From Chitinophagaceae bacterium (GTDB lineage: Bacteria > Bacteroidota > Bacteroidia > Chitinophagales > Chitinophagaceae), in the NCBI GenBank assembly GCA_025934485.1, contig JAICXX010000006.1, forward strand, positions 17,972-81,971: a stretch of 64,000 nt of DNA. Direction: 5' to 3'. The notes beneath the pieces were generated by a model that saw nothing but the letters and a program-made list of their open reading frames with translations, searched no databases and was not told where the DNA came from. The translations under genes and the position numbers were made by a program. Numbering within the stretch: position 1 is the first letter of the stretch; each line of letters starts with the position of its first letter. Positions 27,717-35,652 of the stretch are shown piece by piece.

Positions 27717-28612
27717 GGCATCTTGACTTTGTCTTTCCGGCTGGCCAGCAGCGCCAGGACGTCCGCTAACGTGCCGGTAAAGGGACCGGAGCCTTCGATC
27801 TTCAGGGTGGCCATGGCTGCGGCGAACTCACCCGCTTCCCGGATGGAAGCTCCTTTCACGCGCTGGTACAAATAGCCGGCCATATAGGTATCGCCGCAAC
27901 CCGTGGCGTCTACCACGGAGGTCGTCGGCACGTAGGCGGGGATCGAATGGAAGGTGTGTTCGGCATAGATCACGGAGCCCATGCTGCCGAGGGTGATCAC
28001 CACTTCCTTTACGCCCCACCCGGCGAGGATCTTCGCGCTTTTGTGGACATCGTTCTCGCCCGTGAGCACGGCCATCTCATGTTCATTGACCTTGAGGGTA
28101 TGAACATAAGCAAGTGCCTGCTGTTTCCAGGGCCAGTCGATGGCAAATACATTTTGTCCCCGGACCTCGCGGAGATAGCCCTGGGCGTCGAGGGAGACCT
28201 TCCCTTTTTCGCTTAAAGACCGGATCAGGTCCAGCGGGATGTCACCGGCCAGCAGCGGGCCGAGGTGAAAAACGGCGGCTTTGATCTCTGCCAACTGTGA
28301 CGCGGAAAACGCATCGGCCTGGCGGATCACGCGCTGGGTGCGATTGTCCTGGTTCTCGGAGTAGATGTTCTCGAAGAAGACGGTGTGTGCGCTGGGGAAG
28401 ACGGTAACGTCGATGCCTTTAGACCTAAGATCGTAAACGGAAGGCATGTCGGCCGGAGCCAGCGCCGTTACGAGTTGGTACCTGATATCGAAATTCGAAA
28501 GGGCGTTGGAGAAATAAAAGGCGGTGCCGCCTGCCATGTGAACAACCGATCTGGGGGTAACTACTTTGTCGTGGGTAATATGTCCGATGCAGCAGAGTTC
28601 TGTCCTATCCAT
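27713..28612 (-). CDS. PfkB-family sugar or nucleoside kinase
   Basis: A 299-residue protein from the ATG at 28612; the track start at 28822 lies in non-coding DNA and a -7 box sits 4 bases before 28612. N-terminus MDRTELCCIGHITHDKVVTP and HMAGGTAFYFSNAL fit the substrate-binding Gly pair. The C-terminal signature VVDATGCGDTYMAGYLY supplies the anion hole and catalytic Asp. It resembles ribokinase-like or carbohydrate kinases annotated only as PfkB. The substrate cannot be named. It overlaps the downstream thioesterase by 4 bases. Confidence 0.9.
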   Translation of the reverse strand: MDRTELCCIGHITHDKVVTPRSVVHMAGGTAFYFSNALSNFDIRYQLVTALAPADMPSVYDLRSKGIDVTVFPSAHTVFFENIYSENQDNRTQRVIRQADAFSASQLAEIKAAVFHLGPLLAGDIPLDLIRSLSEKGKVSLDAQGYLREVRGQNVFAIDWPWKQQALAYVHTLKVNEHEMAVLTGENDVHKSAKILAGWGVKEVVITLGSMGSVIYAEHTFHSIPAYVPTTSVVDATGCGDTYMAGYLYQRVKGASIREAGEFAAAMATLKIEGSGPFTGTLADVLALLASRKDKVKMP

Positions 28613-28616
28613 CCGG

Positions 28617-28624
28617 CAAAAATA
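28617..28624 (-). promoter_or_regulatory. -7 box TATTTTTG before PfkB kinase
   Basis: A perfect TAnnTTTG on the minus strand, followed by 4 bases (CCGG) and the ATG at 28612. If used, transcription would begin at or next to the start codon. Confidence 0.5.
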
Positions 28625-28669
28625 GTCATTTTTTCGGCTCAAAATAGTATAATAAATAAGAGTCTTATG

Positions 28670-28677
28670 TATATTTG
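28670..28677 (+). promoter_or_regulatory. -7 box TATATTTG with no gene start nearby
   Basis: A perfect plus-strand match with no good coding start behind it. The 14-mer TTATGTATATTTGA around it recurs at the PadR promoter (35294-35307). It would launch transcription straight into the hairpin-rich element at 28689-28817. Confidence 0.3.
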
Positions 28678-28688
28678 AGCCGACGGTG

Positions 28689-28817
28689 GTTCCCGAGCGT
28701 AGCGATGGGAACGAACGAGGGTCGCACCGGTGGTGCGAGCCGAAGTTCTCGTCCGAAGGACAGACATCAGCCGTTCGCCGAAAATGCCCTATTTTTTTTC
28801 GGAAGGGCATTCTCGGC
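28689..28817. other. Structured intergenic element (three stem-loops), possible small RNA or REP-like repeat
   Basis: The 392-base gap 28613-29004 has no convincing gene. It holds hairpin GTTCCC/GGGAAC (28689-28712), hairpin TCGCACC-GGT-GGTGCGA (28722-28738) enclosed by ACGAG/CTCGT (28715-28719 with 28748-28752), and a 14-bp stem with one mismatch (28777-28790 with 28804-28817). The motif GAGCGTAGCGA inside the first loop looks like intergenic repeats of Bacteroidota. Neither strand has a terminator-like T-run. The 104-residue frame through it has a GTG start and low coding character. Confidence 0.4.
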
Positions 28818-28949
28818 ATCAAAATACAAAAGAATCTTATGCTTATGAAACGATCCTCGTTCTTTCATACCGCTAGAAATCCCAAGAAAAAAATATACTT
28901 CGTAGCAGATGTGCGATTCGTTGCAAGGGCTTTTAGCCCCATGGCGGAC

Positions 28950-28980
28950 TTGCATATGTTGCAAAGATTACGTAACTTTG
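28950..28980 (+). promoter_or_regulatory. Promoter of DUF2809/MpaB-like genes
   Basis: TTG at 28950-28952, a 20-base spacer, and TAACTTTG at 28973-28980, a full Bacteroidota promoter. The ATG follows at 29005, leaving a short leader. Confidence 0.55.
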
Positions 28981-29004
28981 TATTTCAAAGCACTTTTTAA
29001 TCAT

Positions 29005-29442
29005 ATGATCCGTTTCCATCTGACCTATTTTTTGCTGACCCTGCTGCTGCTCGGCGTAGAGATCTTTATCGGCGCCCGCATGCACGATGCGGTGATCCGT
29101 CCTTATGGCGGGGATCTGCTCGTGGCGGTGCTATTGTATTGTGCGGTACGCAGCTTTTGGGAGCTGCCGGTAGTGCCGGTGTCGCTCAGCATCCTGGTAT
29201 TCTCGTACCTTGTCGAGACGGGACAGTATTTTCATCTCGCGGACAAGCTGGGTTTCACGCATCCCTCGCTGATGCGCACCCTGATCGGCACATATTTTAC
29301 ATGGGTAGATATCCTGAGCTATACCCTGGGCATCGGTTTGGTGCTTGCATCGGAAGGACTAAAACATTATTTATGCGACCATTTGTCAAAGAAGGCTCGA
29401 TCGTCAAGACCATCTGGGGCCGGGGAGACACGATCCTGCTGA
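29005..29442 (+). CDS. DUF2809 family membrane protein
   Basis: A 145-residue integral membrane protein. The track start at 28909 lies upstream of the promoter; ATG 29005 gives MIRFHLTYFLLTLLLLGVEIFIGARMHD. Four hydrophobic segments are interspersed with family motifs (PYGGDLLVAVLLYCAVRSFW, VSYLVETGQYF-like, TWVDILSYTLGIGLV), matching DUF2809. The function is unknown. Its last 24 codons overlap the start of the MpaB-like gene by 70 bases in another frame, so the C-terminal tail (KKARSSRPSGAGETRSC) is likely not conserved. Confidence 0.85.
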   Translation: MIRFHLTYFLLTLLLLGVEIFIGARMHDAVIRPYGGDLLVAVLLYCAVRSFWELPVVPVSLSILVFSYLVETGQYFHLADKLGFTHPSLMRTLIGTYFTWVDILSYTLGIGLVLASEGLKHYLCDHLSKKARSSRPSGAGETRSC

Positions 29443-30134
29443 TCTTCGCCGGCGCCTCGGCCGAGTTCGCGTTGAACAAGTCCGTGGACTGGCTGTATTT
29501 CACGGGCAAACTGCCCGCCGATCCGTTAGGCCGGTTGTTCTCGACGGTAGCCTATGCGCGGCGGATCGTATTTGCGCAGGAGGCGCAGGCGATGAAGGCC
29601 ATCGACAGCATTACGTCCATTCATAAATCCGTGGAAAAAAGCCGCGGCGCCGTGATCCCGGCCACCGCCTACCTCGATGTCCTGTTCATGCTTATCGGGT
29701 GCTCGATAAGCGCCTATGAGCTGCTCGAACGCCGGTTGACACCGCAGGAAAAACAGGAGGTGTTTGCCGTCTTTTACAGGGTAGGGGAGCGGATGGGACT
29801 CGAAGGCTTGCCGACGAATTATGTAGACTGGGAAACGCTCCGTGCGCAATATCTGCGGGAGGATCTGGAATACAGCCATTACTCAAAGGACCTCTACAAG
29901 CGTTACCGGAAAAGTCTGGGTTGGTTCCGGTATCGACTGTTGCTGCAGGCGCAGCTCCTGCTGGTGCCGGAACGGGTGCGCCGGCTGCTCAGGCTAGGTG
30001 CCTTTCCCTGGCTATGGCCGGCGGTGCAGGTCTACCGGTTTTGCGCTTTTCTGCATCTCGACAAAGGTATCAAGTTGGTTTTGTTGCCTGCTGAATACCG
30101 CGCACAGGTATTCGGACTGGATGTTGTATCTTAG
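29373..30134 (+). CDS. MpaB-like (DUF2236) oxygenase family protein
   Basis: A 253-residue protein. The track start at 29139 is a frame inside DUF2809; ATG 29373 starts MRPFVKEGSIVKTIWGRGDTILLIFAGASAE, the N-terminus of the DUF2236/MpaB family. Further family segments are PLGRLFSTVAYARRIVFA and ERMGLEGLPTNYVDWE. The family includes MpaB, a membrane-associated oxygenase of mycophenolic acid synthesis, and heme-binding latex-clearing proteins; true activities in bacteria are mostly unknown. It overlaps DUF2809 by 70 bases, which implies tight coupling. Confidence 0.82.
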   Translation: MRPFVKEGSIVKTIWGRGDTILLIFAGASAEFALNKSVDWLYFTGKLPADPLGRLFSTVAYARRIVFAQEAQAMKAIDSITSIHKSVEKSRGAVIPATAYLDVLFMLIGCSISAYELLERRLTPQEKQEVFAVFYRVGERMGLEGLPTNYVDWETLRAQYLREDLEYSHYSKDLYKRYRKSLGWFRYRLLLQAQLLLVPERVRRLLRLGAFPWLWPAVQVYRFCAFLHLDKGIKLVLLPAEYRAQVFGLDVVS

Positions 30135-30138
30135 GGCT

Positions 30139-31251
30139 ATGCAAACACGCCGTGATTTCCTCCAAAAACTAACCAGCTCCGCGATCGCCGTTTCGTTGTT
30201 ACCCCATTGGGCCCAGGCCTGCGTCCTGCCGGCAAAACGGTATGAAGGGCCGGTGCTGCGCGTCGCCATCATGGGGCTGGGCAGCTATGGAACACGCGTG
30301 GCCGAAGCCATGCAGCATTGTACGCGGGCAAAGCTGGTGGGTGTCATCAGCGGCACCCCGGCCAAGATCACGGCCTGGCAGCGCAAGTACAATATCCCGG
30401 CAAAGAATTGCTACAACTACGAGAATTACGACGAGATCAGGAACAATCCCGATATCGATGCCGTGTATGTCATCACGCCAAACGCGCTGCATCACGACGC
30501 GGTGATCCGGGTGGCGAAGGCAGGCAAACATTGCATCTGTGAAAAGCCCATGACCGTCGACGCCGCACAGGGACAGGAGATGGTCGATGCGTGTAAAAAG
30601 GCCGGCGTCAAGCTGCTGGTAGGGTATCGCATGCATTTCGAACCGCACACACTGGAGATCATCCGCATGCGCAATGCAGGGGAATTTGGGAAGGTGTTGT
30701 TCTTCCAGGGACTCTCGGGTTTTATCATCGGCGATCCGATGCAATGGCGGCTCAACCCGGTGTTGTCGGGAGGCGGATCGATGATGGATATCGGCATTTA
30801 TTCTGTCAATGGAGCGCGGTATATGATCGGCGAGGACCCCATTGAGGTGACGGCGGAGGAAACGAAGAACGATCCGGTGAAATTCAAGCCGGGCATCGAC
30901 GAGACCATTCAGTTCCAGCTGGGTTTCCCGGGCGGCGCCGTAGCCTCCTGCCTGTCAACCTATAGCCTCAACAACCTGGATCGCTTTTTCCTCAACGGAA
31001 CCGGCGGATTCGCCGAACTGTTGCCCGCGACAGGCTATGGCCCCATCGAAGGGCATACCAATAAAGGCAAGCTCGATCAGCCCACCACCATTCATCAGGC
31101 GGTGCAGATGGATGCCTTTGCGGGTATCCTCCTGCAAGGCGAGCAGCCGCCTATCCCCTGCGACGGCGAAGAAGCCGTAAAAGATCTTAAGATCATCGAC
31201 GCGATCTATCAAAGTGCCCGAACGGGTCAGAAGATCGCGCTGAGCCTGTAA
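30139..31251 (+). CDS. Gfo/Idh/MocA family oxidoreductase with Tat-like signal
   Basis: A 370-residue protein from ATG 30139, 4 bases after the MpaB stop. The N-terminus MQTRRDFLQKLTSSAIAVSLLPHWAQA is a Tat signal (RRDFL), so the protein is exported folded, with NAD(P) probably tightly held. The Rossmann domain VAIMGLGSYGTRVAEAM is followed by the family EKP motif (HCICEKPMTVDAAQ) with the catalytic Lys. The C-terminal domain has GGGSMMDIGIYSVNGARYMIGEDP. Exported members often act in glycan or inositol turnover; here the substrate is unknown. It may share a transcript with the two genes before it. Confidence 0.9.
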   Translation: MQTRRDFLQKLTSSAIAVSLLPHWAQACVLPAKRYEGPVLRVAIMGLGSYGTRVAEAMQHCTRAKLVGVISGTPAKITAWQRKYNIPAKNCYNYENYDEIRNNPDIDAVYVITPNALHHDAVIRVAKAGKHCICEKPMTVDAAQGQEMVDACKKAGVKLLVGYRMHFEPHTLEIIRMRNAGEFGKVLFFQGLSGFIIGDPMQWRLNPVLSGGGSMMDIGIYSVNGARYMIGEDPIEVTAEETKNDPVKFKPGIDETIQFQLGFPGGAVASCLSTYSLNNLDRFFLNGTGGFAELLPATGYGPIEGHTNKGKLDQPTTIHQAVQMDAFAGILLQGEQPPIPCDGEEAVKDLKIIDAIYQSARTGQKIALSL

Positions 31252-31330
31252 GCAACCTTTGCTTTTTTTGACGCGTTGGTTATTCTACAGCCAACAACCT
31301 CATCGCGCCTAATAGTACAATCTCTTACGT

Positions 31331-32713
31331 ATGCAAAAGATGCTAGCCGTATGGGCAGGCCTTTGTCTATGCCTCACCGGGCACGCGCAATACAATCTGG
31401 GCATCGGTAACAGCAATTATTCCGGTATCCCGGGCGCCCGGATCAACCCGGGTGTCACGGCAGGAAGCCCGTTGAAATGGGAGGTCAATGGCCTTTCGGT
31501 GGACGTGCTGTATGACAATACCTTTGTCTACACGCCCAAAGGAGCGGTGCCCGCTTTTGGTTTCAAGAGCCTGCTCAAAGGGATCGTCGATAATCAACAT
31601 TATGCCACCCATTATCTCCCCGGCGATCCGGACAAACGCTATCAATTCACGTTGAGCATGGAGCTATTGGGCCCTTCGTTCCGGGTTTCGCTGGGCGCGC
31701 AGCAATCCTTAGGTCTCACCATTGCCGCGCGGGGCTACGGGAATATCCGCAATATCCCCGGGACAACAGCAGAGAATGCCTGGGCCTACCTGAAGGAAAA
31801 CGATCTGTGGAACAGGTCCCTCAGCGACAACAGTTCGCGGCTCGATATGATGGGCTGGCTGCAATATGGGCTCAACTATTCCGCGATCCTTTTCGACGAT
31901 GGCAGCAACCAATGGAAGGCGGGCATCGGTTTGAACTATCTGCAAGGCCTGGTCGCCGCGTATGTACGGAATACGCATTTGAATTACACACTGGATTCGA
32001 CTCAGATCGCCTTTGCAAACTCCAGCGTCGACTATGGGCGTACGGATTATGATTCCTACCGGAGCATCGGCGGTTATCACGGGCTGAACCACGGTCATGG
32101 TTTCGGTGTCGATCTGGGTGTCGTATATGTGCATGCCGCGAATACGCGCGAACCGGAGGACTATGACTACCGGCTGGGGCTTTCGGTGATGGACATCGGG
32201 GCCATCGATTTCAACCGGAATGCGGCGGCCTTTCATCTGCAGACGTCGGGTGGTGTCTTCGATAACTGGAACCAGCAGGCCCTGATGAGCAATGCCGGAA
32301 TCGATAAGACCCTCAGCGCCGTTTTTTACCAGGGCGATTCCAGCGCCTCGCGGACCGCCGGACATTTCACGATGTCCTTGCCTACGACCATCAGCGTCCA
32401 GGCTGATTACCGGGTGACAGCGCATTATTATGTCAACGCCACGATCGTCAAGGGTTTAGGACATGGGAATCGCCCGGGTGTCGTCCAACCCGATATCTAT
32501 TCCGTCACGCCGCGATATGAGAACCGGTGGTGGGACGTGAGCGTTCCGTTGTCGCTGCTGTATTATGGGCAATGGCGGGCTCGAGTGGGACTCGCCGTGC
32601 GGGCCGGGTATGTCTTCTTTGGCGGCGACGCCCCGGTGGGTTTGCTGGCGCTCGGTAATATGCAGGGCGTCGATTTCTATGCGGGCGTCCGTTTCTTTGT
32701 CTTAAAAAAATAG
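31331..32713 (+). CDS. DUF5723-like outer-membrane protein
   Basis: A 460-residue protein with signal peptide (MQKMLAVWAGLCLCLTGHAQ). The start of the mature part (YNLGIGNSNYSGIPGARINPG) resembles the opening of Bacteroidota DUF5723 proteins, where an N/S-rich strand with a STYAG-like motif precedes a beta-barrel. The remainder alternates aromatic beta-strands (FGVDLGVVYVHAA, ALGNMQGVDFYAGVRFFVLKK), typical of a PorV-like or OmpA-like barrel. Function unknown. YceI follows after 8 bases, likely one operon. Confidence 0.7.
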   Translation: MQKMLAVWAGLCLCLTGHAQYNLGIGNSNYSGIPGARINPGVTAGSPLKWEVNGLSVDVLYDNTFVYTPKGAVPAFGFKSLLKGIVDNQHYATHYLPGDPDKRYQFTLSMELLGPSFRVSLGAQQSLGLTIAARGYGNIRNIPGTTAENAWAYLKENDLWNRSLSDNSSRLDMMGWLQYGLNYSAILFDDGSNQWKAGIGLNYLQGLVAAYVRNTHLNYTLDSTQIAFANSSVDYGRTDYDSYRSIGGYHGLNHGHGFGVDLGVVYVHAANTREPEDYDYRLGLSVMDIGAIDFNRNAAAFHLQTSGGVFDNWNQQALMSNAGIDKTLSAVFYQGDSSASRTAGHFTMSLPTTISVQADYRVTAHYYVNATIVKGLGHGNRPGVVQPDIYSVTPRYENRWWDVSVPLSLLYYGQWRARVGLAVRAGYVFFGGDAPVGLLALGNMQGVDFYAGVRFFVLKK

Positions 32714-32721
32714 ATTGAATT

Positions 32722-33258
32722 ATGCAGATTAAAATGACCCTTGTTTCGCTGGCATTGCTGATAGCACTGGAATTGGGTAACTGGACCATTGATGCCTCGA
32801 AGGCCAAGGTCGAATTCAGCGTCAAAGGAGTGTTTGGCACCGTGCATGGAAATTTTACGGGATTAAAGGCGACGATCCAATTCGACGTCAGGAATCCGAA
32901 GGCGGGTTCGATCTCGGCGAGCATCGATGCAAAAACGGTGAGTACGGGCATCGGCCTCCGCAATCATCATCTTCGCACCGAAGAGCAATTTCTGAATACA
33001 GATAAATATCCGACGATCAGTTTTCATTCCAGGACGATTGAAAAGACCGGCAGTGGGTATAGGGCCAGCGGCGAGCTGACCATAAAAGATGTAACCAGGC
33101 AGATACAGATCCCTTTTACCTTTGCACCGAATGGCAACAGCGGGGTATTCAAAGGGCAATTCGTCATCAAACGCGAGGATTTCCATATTGGCAAACCAGG
33201 TGGATCGATAGGCGAGGAGGTTACCATCGATCTGGAAGTGCCGGCGGCGCAAAATTGA
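32722..33258 (+). CDS. YceI-like isoprenoid-binding lipocalin family protein
   Basis: A 178-residue protein: WTIDASKAKVEFSVKGVFGTVHGNFTGLKATIQFD is the YceI start, followed by NHHLRTEEQFLNTDKYPTISFHS and GELTIKDVTRQIQIPFTF. Members are small barrels that bind polyisoprenoids in the periplasm. The N-terminus (MQIKMTLVSLALLIALELG) is a likely signal. It is 8 bases downstream of the DUF5723-like gene. Its 3' end runs over the last part of a convergent broken TonB-like gene. Confidence 0.9.
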   Translation: MQIKMTLVSLALLIALELGNWTIDASKAKVEFSVKGVFGTVHGNFTGLKATIQFDVRNPKAGSISASIDAKTVSTGIGLRNHHLRTEEQFLNTDKYPTISFHSRTIEKTGSGYRASGELTIKDVTRQIQIPFTFAPNGNSGVFKGQFVIKREDFHIGKPGGSIGEEVTIDLEVPAAQN

Positions 33259-33729
33259 TCTTGTTCATTACTTTGGCCTTCGTTACATGTCCCTGTTCGT
33301 CTACGACAAAGCTCACATGCACGGTCCCGGAGACTGTCCACCGGGAAACACCGGGGCGACCTCCGCAGTCGTATAGATCTTAGGCGCCGTCACGGAAGCG
33401 TGGCCGTGGGTGAATTTGGAAGGCATAGCCATTGACGTTGGATGGGTCTTCGAAGCGCTGCCGGGTTTCGCGGCAGTCGTATCCGCAGGTTTCGTCGCAG
33501 TGGAGTCCGTTGGCATATTTGTTGAATCGCTACGCATCGTCGTTGTGCTGACACGCCGGGTGCCACTATCGGCTCCCGGCACATCGTCGTTGTTTATATA
33601 CTGCTCGCCTGCCTTATAATGGCAAGCCGCCGCGCTGCCGGCGATAATTGCGATCATTACCCCTGTCCGGATCAATCTATAAGTCGTTGTGTTTGACATA
33701 ATCATGCTTTTAAATTCAACAATACTCAT
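33221..33729 (-). pseudogene. Decayed TonB-C-terminal-domain lipoprotein
   Basis: The frame from 33729 gives a lipoprotein (signal IAIIAGSAAACHYKAG, or from the ATG at 33699) with a Ser/Thr/Lys-rich spacer. It then reads YTTAEVAPVFPGG, the opening of a TonB C-terminal domain, and stops after QSPGPCM. Another frame over the same DNA reads VSGTVHVSFVVDEQGHVTKAKVMNK, the next conserved TonB segment, and ends at a stop at 33221 where it meets yceI. The 25 or so residues that normally lie between FPGGQ and VSGTV are missing and the frame is shifted, and the domain's last part is gone. It is a broken gene, not a working TonB. Confidence 0.75.
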
Positions 33730-33756
33730 GGTAAAGCAAACACGATGCCAGGGGAA

Positions 33757-34365
33757 TTATTGGTACACCTTGATGATCTCGCCATTGAGCGCGCCGAAGA
33801 TACTGCGCAGATAGCCATTCACCACACGGGTCATGGGCACGGCATCAGAACCCGGGAACAAGGCGCCATAGCGTTCCAGCGAATCTTCGACGAGACCGGG
33901 GCTCACGGCGTTGATGCGTTTGTCCTGCTTGAGCTCCTGCGCAGCGCTCAATACAAAGCTGTTGATGGCGCCATTGATCATGGCTACGGTGGTGCCGTTA
34001 TGCGCCGGCTGTTCTGCCGCGACGCCGGAGGTCAGGGTGAAGGAGCCGCCCTCCCGGAGATAGTCTTTTCCGATGAGCACCACGTTGATCTGTCCCAGCA
34101 ATTTTCCCTTGATACCCGGCAGCATCTGTTCCTCCGTCATCGTTTGAAAATCGCCATAATAGCCGGTACCCGCCGTACACACAACGGCATCGAGGAGTGG
34201 CAGCCGCCCGAAGAGATCGCGGATGGAAGCCGAAGAGGTGATATCGACCTGCTGATCGCCGCTGGTGCGGCCGGCGATAATGAGGTCGGTTTTTTCGAGC
34301 TTTCCGAGTGCGGCGGCCAATTTCTTTCCGATGGTGCCGCGTCCACCGATCAATAGTATTTTCAT
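33757..34365 (-). CDS. Short SDR-family protein
   Basis: A 202-residue protein beginning MKILLIGGRGTIGKKLAAALGK, a Rossmann glycine motif for NAD(P). It continues DAVVCTAGTGYYGDF and the serine segment GSFTLTSGVAAEQP. The usual catalytic YxxxK is not found; the segment where it should lie reads VAMINGAINSFVLSAAQEL. The family of about 200-residue SDRs sharing this change is usually annotated only as short chain dehydrogenase. Activity is therefore uncertain; it may bind cofactor without acting on a substrate. A perfect -7 box lies 4 bases before the start. Confidence 0.85.
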   Translation of the reverse strand: MKILLIGGRGTIGKKLAAALGKLEKTDLIIAGRTSGDQQVDITSSASIRDLFGRLPLLDAVVCTAGTGYYGDFQTMTEEQMLPGIKGKLLGQINVVLIGKDYLREGGSFTLTSGVAAEQPAHNGTTVAMINGAINSFVLSAAQELKQDKRINAVSPGLVEDSLERYGALFPGSDAVPMTRVVNGYLRSIFGALNGEIIKVYQ

Positions 34366-34369
34366 ATGG

Positions 34370-34377
34370 CAAAGATA
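34370..34377 (-). promoter_or_regulatory. -7 box TATCTTTG before SDR gene
   Basis: A perfect TAnnTTTG on the minus strand, 4 bases (CCAT) before ATG 34365. It decides for this start over the track start at 34407. Confidence 0.5.
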
Positions 34378-34412
34378 GGCCGGCGGCGAGCGGTACGGAT
34401 AACGCAAAACGC

Positions 34413-35279
34413 TCAGGAAATCGTCCGTTTGGCTCGTAATGTCTGCGGGGTGGTACCAAACGCACGGCGAAAGAGCCGGATAAAATGCGAGGCGCTTTCA
34501 AAACCACAGCTCAGCGCGATATCCCCCACGGGTTGATCGGTCGTCTGCAGCAGCATGCGGGCATGTTCGAGCCGTTTGCCGTTGATCCATTGCCGGGGAG
34601 AAGTATGATAATGCCGATGAAAATCCCTTTTGAAGGTCGCCAGACTGCGATTGGACAAGCCGGCGAGTTCTTCAAGCGTGAGCGACTGGAACAAATAGCG
34701 CTGCACCGTGAAGGCAAGGTCTTCCGGCTCGTCCTGCAAAAGCGCGCTTAAAAAGGCCAGCACCGATCCCCGCTGTTCCGTAGCCAGCAGGAGCAGCAGC
34801 ACTTCGTGGATCTTCACGTACAGCAACTGCTCCATTTCGCGGAGTTGTTTCCCGAAATACACGCGGTATTGATCGCGAAAACCCGTAAGTAATTCATTTG
34901 CCGGTGCGACCACATAAAAAAGTTCCTGCCGCCCTTTTGGCAGCTGCAGCTTTTGCCGCAGCGCGAATTCCCGCACCGTCTGCACGGGCAGGAACAGCAT
35001 CAGCGCTTCAAAGTCCTTTGATCGCTCGAGGTATTCGGCCATCACATAGATGCCGCGTTTGAGCAGGACGACACTGCCGGGGCCGACATTGAGCACCTGC
35101 CCCGGCAAATGCAGCAGCTTGGTGCCACTGATAGTGAAGACCAGCGTGTGTTCGGTGAGGAAGATGTTGCGGGTCCCGCTTCGGTTGACCCGTTTGTATT
35201 TCGCATAGGTCGCCGTGTCGAGCGCCAGGAAGCTGGGATCATCGGGATCGGCGGGAACGGGTGGGAAACGAAAAAGCAT
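34413..35279 (-). CDS. AraC-family transcriptional regulator
   Basis: A 288-residue protein from ATG 35279; the longer track frame (35609) runs through the divergent padR gene and is not real. The N-terminal half is a cupin-like sensor (FLTEHTLVFTISGTKLLHLPGQVLNVGPGSVVLLKRGIYV). The C-terminal AraC domain has two HTH motifs (SLTLEELAGLSNRSLATFKRDFHRHY and PVGDIALSCGFESASHFIRLFRRAFGTTPQTLR). It is divergent from padR with a 30-base gap and lies upstream of the SDR gene on the same strand, which it may control. Confidence 0.9.
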   Translation of the reverse strand: MLFRFPPVPADPDDPSFLALDTATYAKYKRVNRSGTRNIFLTEHTLVFTISGTKLLHLPGQVLNVGPGSVVLLKRGIYVMAEYLERSKDFEALMLFLPVQTVREFALRQKLQLPKGRQELFYVVAPANELLTGFRDQYRVYFGKQLREMEQLLYVKIHEVLLLLLATEQRGSVLAFLSALLQDEPEDLAFTVQRYLFQSLTLEELAGLSNRSLATFKRDFHRHYHTSPRQWINGKRLEHARMLLQTTDQPVGDIALSCGFESASHFIRLFRRAFGTTPQTLRAKRTIS

Positions 35280-35298
35280 AATACATCGGAAGTTTATG

Positions 35299-35306
35299 TA
35301 TATTTG
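35299..35306 (+). promoter_or_regulatory. -7 box TATATTTG before PadR
   Basis: A perfect TAnnTTTG only 3 bases before ATG 35310, so the padR mRNA should be leaderless. The 14-mer TTATGTATATTTGA around it also occurs at 28665-28678. Confidence 0.5.
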
Positions 35307-35309
35307 AAT

Positions 35310-35651
35310 ATGGTATACTCGACAGAACTGCTCAAAGGTACGCTCAAGACCATTGTGTTGAAGCTGCTGGCCGACAACAAAAAGATGTACGGATACGAGA
35401 TCACCCAGCGGGTCAAGGAGCTCACGCAGGACAAGATCCAGATCACGGAAGGGGCGTTGTACCCGACATTGCATAGCCTGGAAGCGGATGGATTGGTGAC
35501 CACGGAGACCGAGTATATCGGGAAGCGGGTGCGCAAATACTATAGTCTCAGCGTAGCCGGCAAGACCCGCGCAAAGGAAAAGGTCAGCGAGCTGGCGTCC
35601 TTTGTACAAACGATGACCTTGCTGCTGGATCTAAAACCAAAAGCGATCTGA
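35310..35651 (+). CDS. PadR-family transcriptional regulator
   Basis: A 113-residue winged-helix regulator, start chosen at ATG 35310 because the family begins MVYSTELLKGTLKTIVLKLLADNKKMYGYEITQ. The rest fits PadR (GALYPTLHSLEADGLVTTETEYIGKRVRKYYSLSVAGKTR). These regulators usually repress a membrane or efflux gene next to them. Here the next gene, 1 base after the stop, encodes a membrane protein with an N-terminal cytosolic domain. Confidence 0.92.
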   Translation: MVYSTELLKGTLKTIVLKLLADNKKMYGYEITQRVKELTQDKIQITEGALYPTLHSLEADGLVTTETEYIGKRVRKYYSLSVAGKTRAKEKVSELASFVQTMTLLLDLKPKAI

Positions 35652-35652
35652 T

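Noticed and set aside
28686-29000. 104-residue frame in the structured intergenic region
   Set aside because: GTG start, basic-rich low-complexity text and it runs across three hairpins and the promoter of DUF2809.
29139-29372. Upstream extension of the MpaB-like gene
   Set aside because: It lies wholly in the DUF2809 gene in another frame; family similarity begins at ATG 29373.
35280-35609. Upstream extension of AraC (34413-35609)
   Set aside because: It reads antisense through padR; the AraC sensor domain starts at ATG 35279.
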